Program-made: the position numbers and the translations under genes
Notes under the pieces: model-generated
The model's database searches: none
The model's input: only the letters and a program-made list of their open reading frames with translations
What the model was told of the DNA's origin: nothing
Assembly: GCA_040752025.1 (NCBI GenBank)
Contig: JBFMFR010000039.1
Span: forward strand, 1-64,000
Direction: 5' to 3'
Length of the DNA stretch: 64,000 nucleotides
From: JBFMFR01 sp040752025
GTDB lineage: Bacteria; Chloroflexota; Anaerolineae; Anaerolineales; UBA4823
Shown: positions 62,876 through 64,000 of the stretch, piece by piece
How the letters are laid out: each line of letters begins with the position of its first letter
Numbering within the stretch: the first letter of the stretch is position 1

Positions 62876-64000
62876 ATGTCTAGAAAACTATTCCAAATCG
62901 TCAGTTTACTCGTTATTCTGGCGGTCTTTGCCACGGCCTGCACCGGCCCGGCAGCCACGCCAGAACCCACACAAGCCCCACCACCCACACAAGAAGCCCC
63001 AAAGCCAGAACCAACTGCCACCACGGCTGAGGCGGCTGGCAAAAAACTGATCCTGGCGACCACCACTTCCACTCAGGACTCGGGCCTGCTGGATTACCTG
63101 CTGCCAGATTTCGAAGCCCTGGCAGGCGTCAAGATTGACGTAATCGCGGTGGGCACCGGACAGGCGATCACGCTGGGTGAGGATGGCAACGCCGACGTAC
63201 TGCTGGTACACGCCCGTTCCAAAGAAGACGCCTTTATGGAGGCCGGTCATGGCACCCGTCGTGAAGATGTGATGTACAACGACTTCGTTATCGTCGGCCC
63301 AGAGAGCGACCCGGCCGGCATCAAAGGCATGACCGATGCAGCCGAGGCTTTCGCCAAGATCGCCAGCGCACAGGCCAAGTTCGTCTCGCGCGGCGATGAC
63401 TCCGGCACCCACACCAAAGAGAAAAGCATCTGGGCGGCAGCCAGCATCGAACCCGCGGGAGATTGGTACATCTCATCCGGGCAAGGTATGGGTGAGGTGC
63501 TGACCATGTCGGATGAGCAACAGGCCTACACGCTCAGCGACCGGGCCACCTACCTGGCGCGCACCAAGGAAGGCCTGAAGCTGGTTGTGCTGGTGGAAGG
63601 CGATCCGATCCTGTTCAACCCCTACGGCGTGATCGCCGTCAACCCAGACAAAAACGCCAACATCCAGGCCAACCTGGCGAACCAGTTCATCGATTGGCTG
63701 GTCTCGCTGCCCGTCCAGGATAAGATCGCCGAATTTGGCAAAGCTGATTTCGGCCAGTCGCTGTTCATCCCTGACTCGAACGCCTGGCGCGAGGCTCACC
63801 CGCCTGAACCCACTGCTGAGCCCGAGCCAACCACCGAACCTGTGGCAGCCGCAGCCGCGCTCAAGGTGACTGGCAAGGTTACCCAGGAAATGGCCTGGTC
63901 GGAAGAAGAGGTCAAGGCCATGAATACTATCGAAGCCCAGTCTCCCAACAAACAGGGCGAAATGCAAACTTATACCGGCGTGCTCATCGCCGACCTGCTC
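62876..64000 (+). CDS. tupA: Tungstate-binding lipoprotein TupA with extra C-terminal domain (partial)
   Basis: 375 codons to the window end without a stop. The signal peptide ends in FATAC (Cys22), followed by a Pro/Thr linker. The binding domain starts with the oxyanion motif ATTTSTQDSG (61-70) and continues through SRGDDSGTHTKEKS and FNPYGVIAVNP. After a Pro/Glu linker (about 305-325) a second domain begins, ALKVTGKVTQEMAWSEEEV then YTGVLIADLL, which looks like the start of an oxidoreductase molybdopterin-binding-type domain. The ATG at 62876 follows GAGGAGAAA. Confidence 0.9.
   Translation, partial: MSRKLFQIVSLLVILAVFATACTGPAATPEPTQAPPPTQEAPKPEPTATTAEAAGKKLILATTTSTQDSGLLDYLLPDFEALAGVKIDVIAVGTGQAITLGEDGNADVLLVHARSKEDAFMEAGHGTRREDVMYNDFVIVGPESDPAGIKGMTDAAEAFAKIASAQAKFVSRGDDSGTHTKEKSIWAAASIEPAGDWYISSGQGMGEVLTMSDEQQAYTLSDRATYLARTKEGLKLVVLVEGDPILFNPYGVIAVNPDKNANIQANLANQFIDWLVSLPVQDKIAEFGKADFGQSLFIPDSNAWREAHPPEPTAEPEPTTEPVAAAAALKVTGKVTQEMAWSEEEVKAMNTIEAQSPNKQGEMQTYTGVLIADLL

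Overview
The window looks like a chromosomal segment of an anaerobic or facultative Chloroflexota bacterium of the Anaerolineae type. This is an inference from gene content and style: threonine/proline-rich lipoprotein linkers, FG-GAP and WD40-like secreted proteins, large Fn3-type surface proteins ending in an aromatic-I/L-P-x-V motif, many stand-alone GNAT proteins, pyruvate phosphate dikinase, a tungstate-type ABC transporter and a T-box-controlled short alanyl-tRNA synthetase. No rRNA or tRNA gene was seen.

Bases 1-18600 are an accessory, defence-rich island. It opens with the end of an IS5-family element. Two membrane-anchored PLD-like proteins follow, then a complete type I restriction-modification operon (hsdM, hsdS, hsdR and a YgjP-like metallopeptidase). 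hsdS and hsdR are pulled apart by about 4.9 kb of cargo: an ApeA-like HEPN protein, a pentapeptide-repeat protein and a WD40-like lipoprotein. The 5' coding end of hsdR occurs three times, once after apeA, once before the WD40 gene and once at the real hsdR, which suggests repeated gene insertion at the hsdR start codon. Next come a REP-type palindrome array with its REP-associated tyrosine transposase, a RecQ helicase-phosphoribosyltransferase fusion coupled to a DprA-like protein, and a toxin-antitoxin locus with a broken PIN toxin.

Bases 18600-25000 hold a permease fused to two universal-stress domains, an MFS transporter, a second toxin-antitoxin locus (here the antitoxin is shortened), a hydrolase-like lipoprotein, an RsbW-like kinase and a small membrane protein. 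Bases 25000-29900 (minus strand) are a tandem pair of FG-GAP proteins with a receiver-only protein and a NarL-type regulator. The same 89-bp element lies upstream of weak promoters for the receiver gene and for the downstream FG-GAP copy.

Bases 30000-45200 carry ppdK, an OmpR/histidine-kinase pair, several GNAT proteins, a ferredoxin, a TolB/WD40-like lipoprotein, a methyltransferase, a SagB-type oxidoreductase, a DinB-like protein and a secreted papain-family protease. Bases 45200-53300 hold the T-box leader and short alaS, a TetR-transglutaminase-flavodoxin operon under a perfect 36-bp palindrome, a four-gene operon (DUF5680, NUDIX, exonuclease III, NfuA-like) and a Ro60-like gene with a candidate Y RNA just upstream. 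Bases 53300-64000 carry an ABC-2 exporter, a 1469-residue Fn3/PPC surface protein, a broken GNAT gene, an SH3-GNAT fusion and the tupBCA tungstate transporter. Its binding protein runs off the window and appears to carry an extra molybdopterin-oxidoreductase-like domain.
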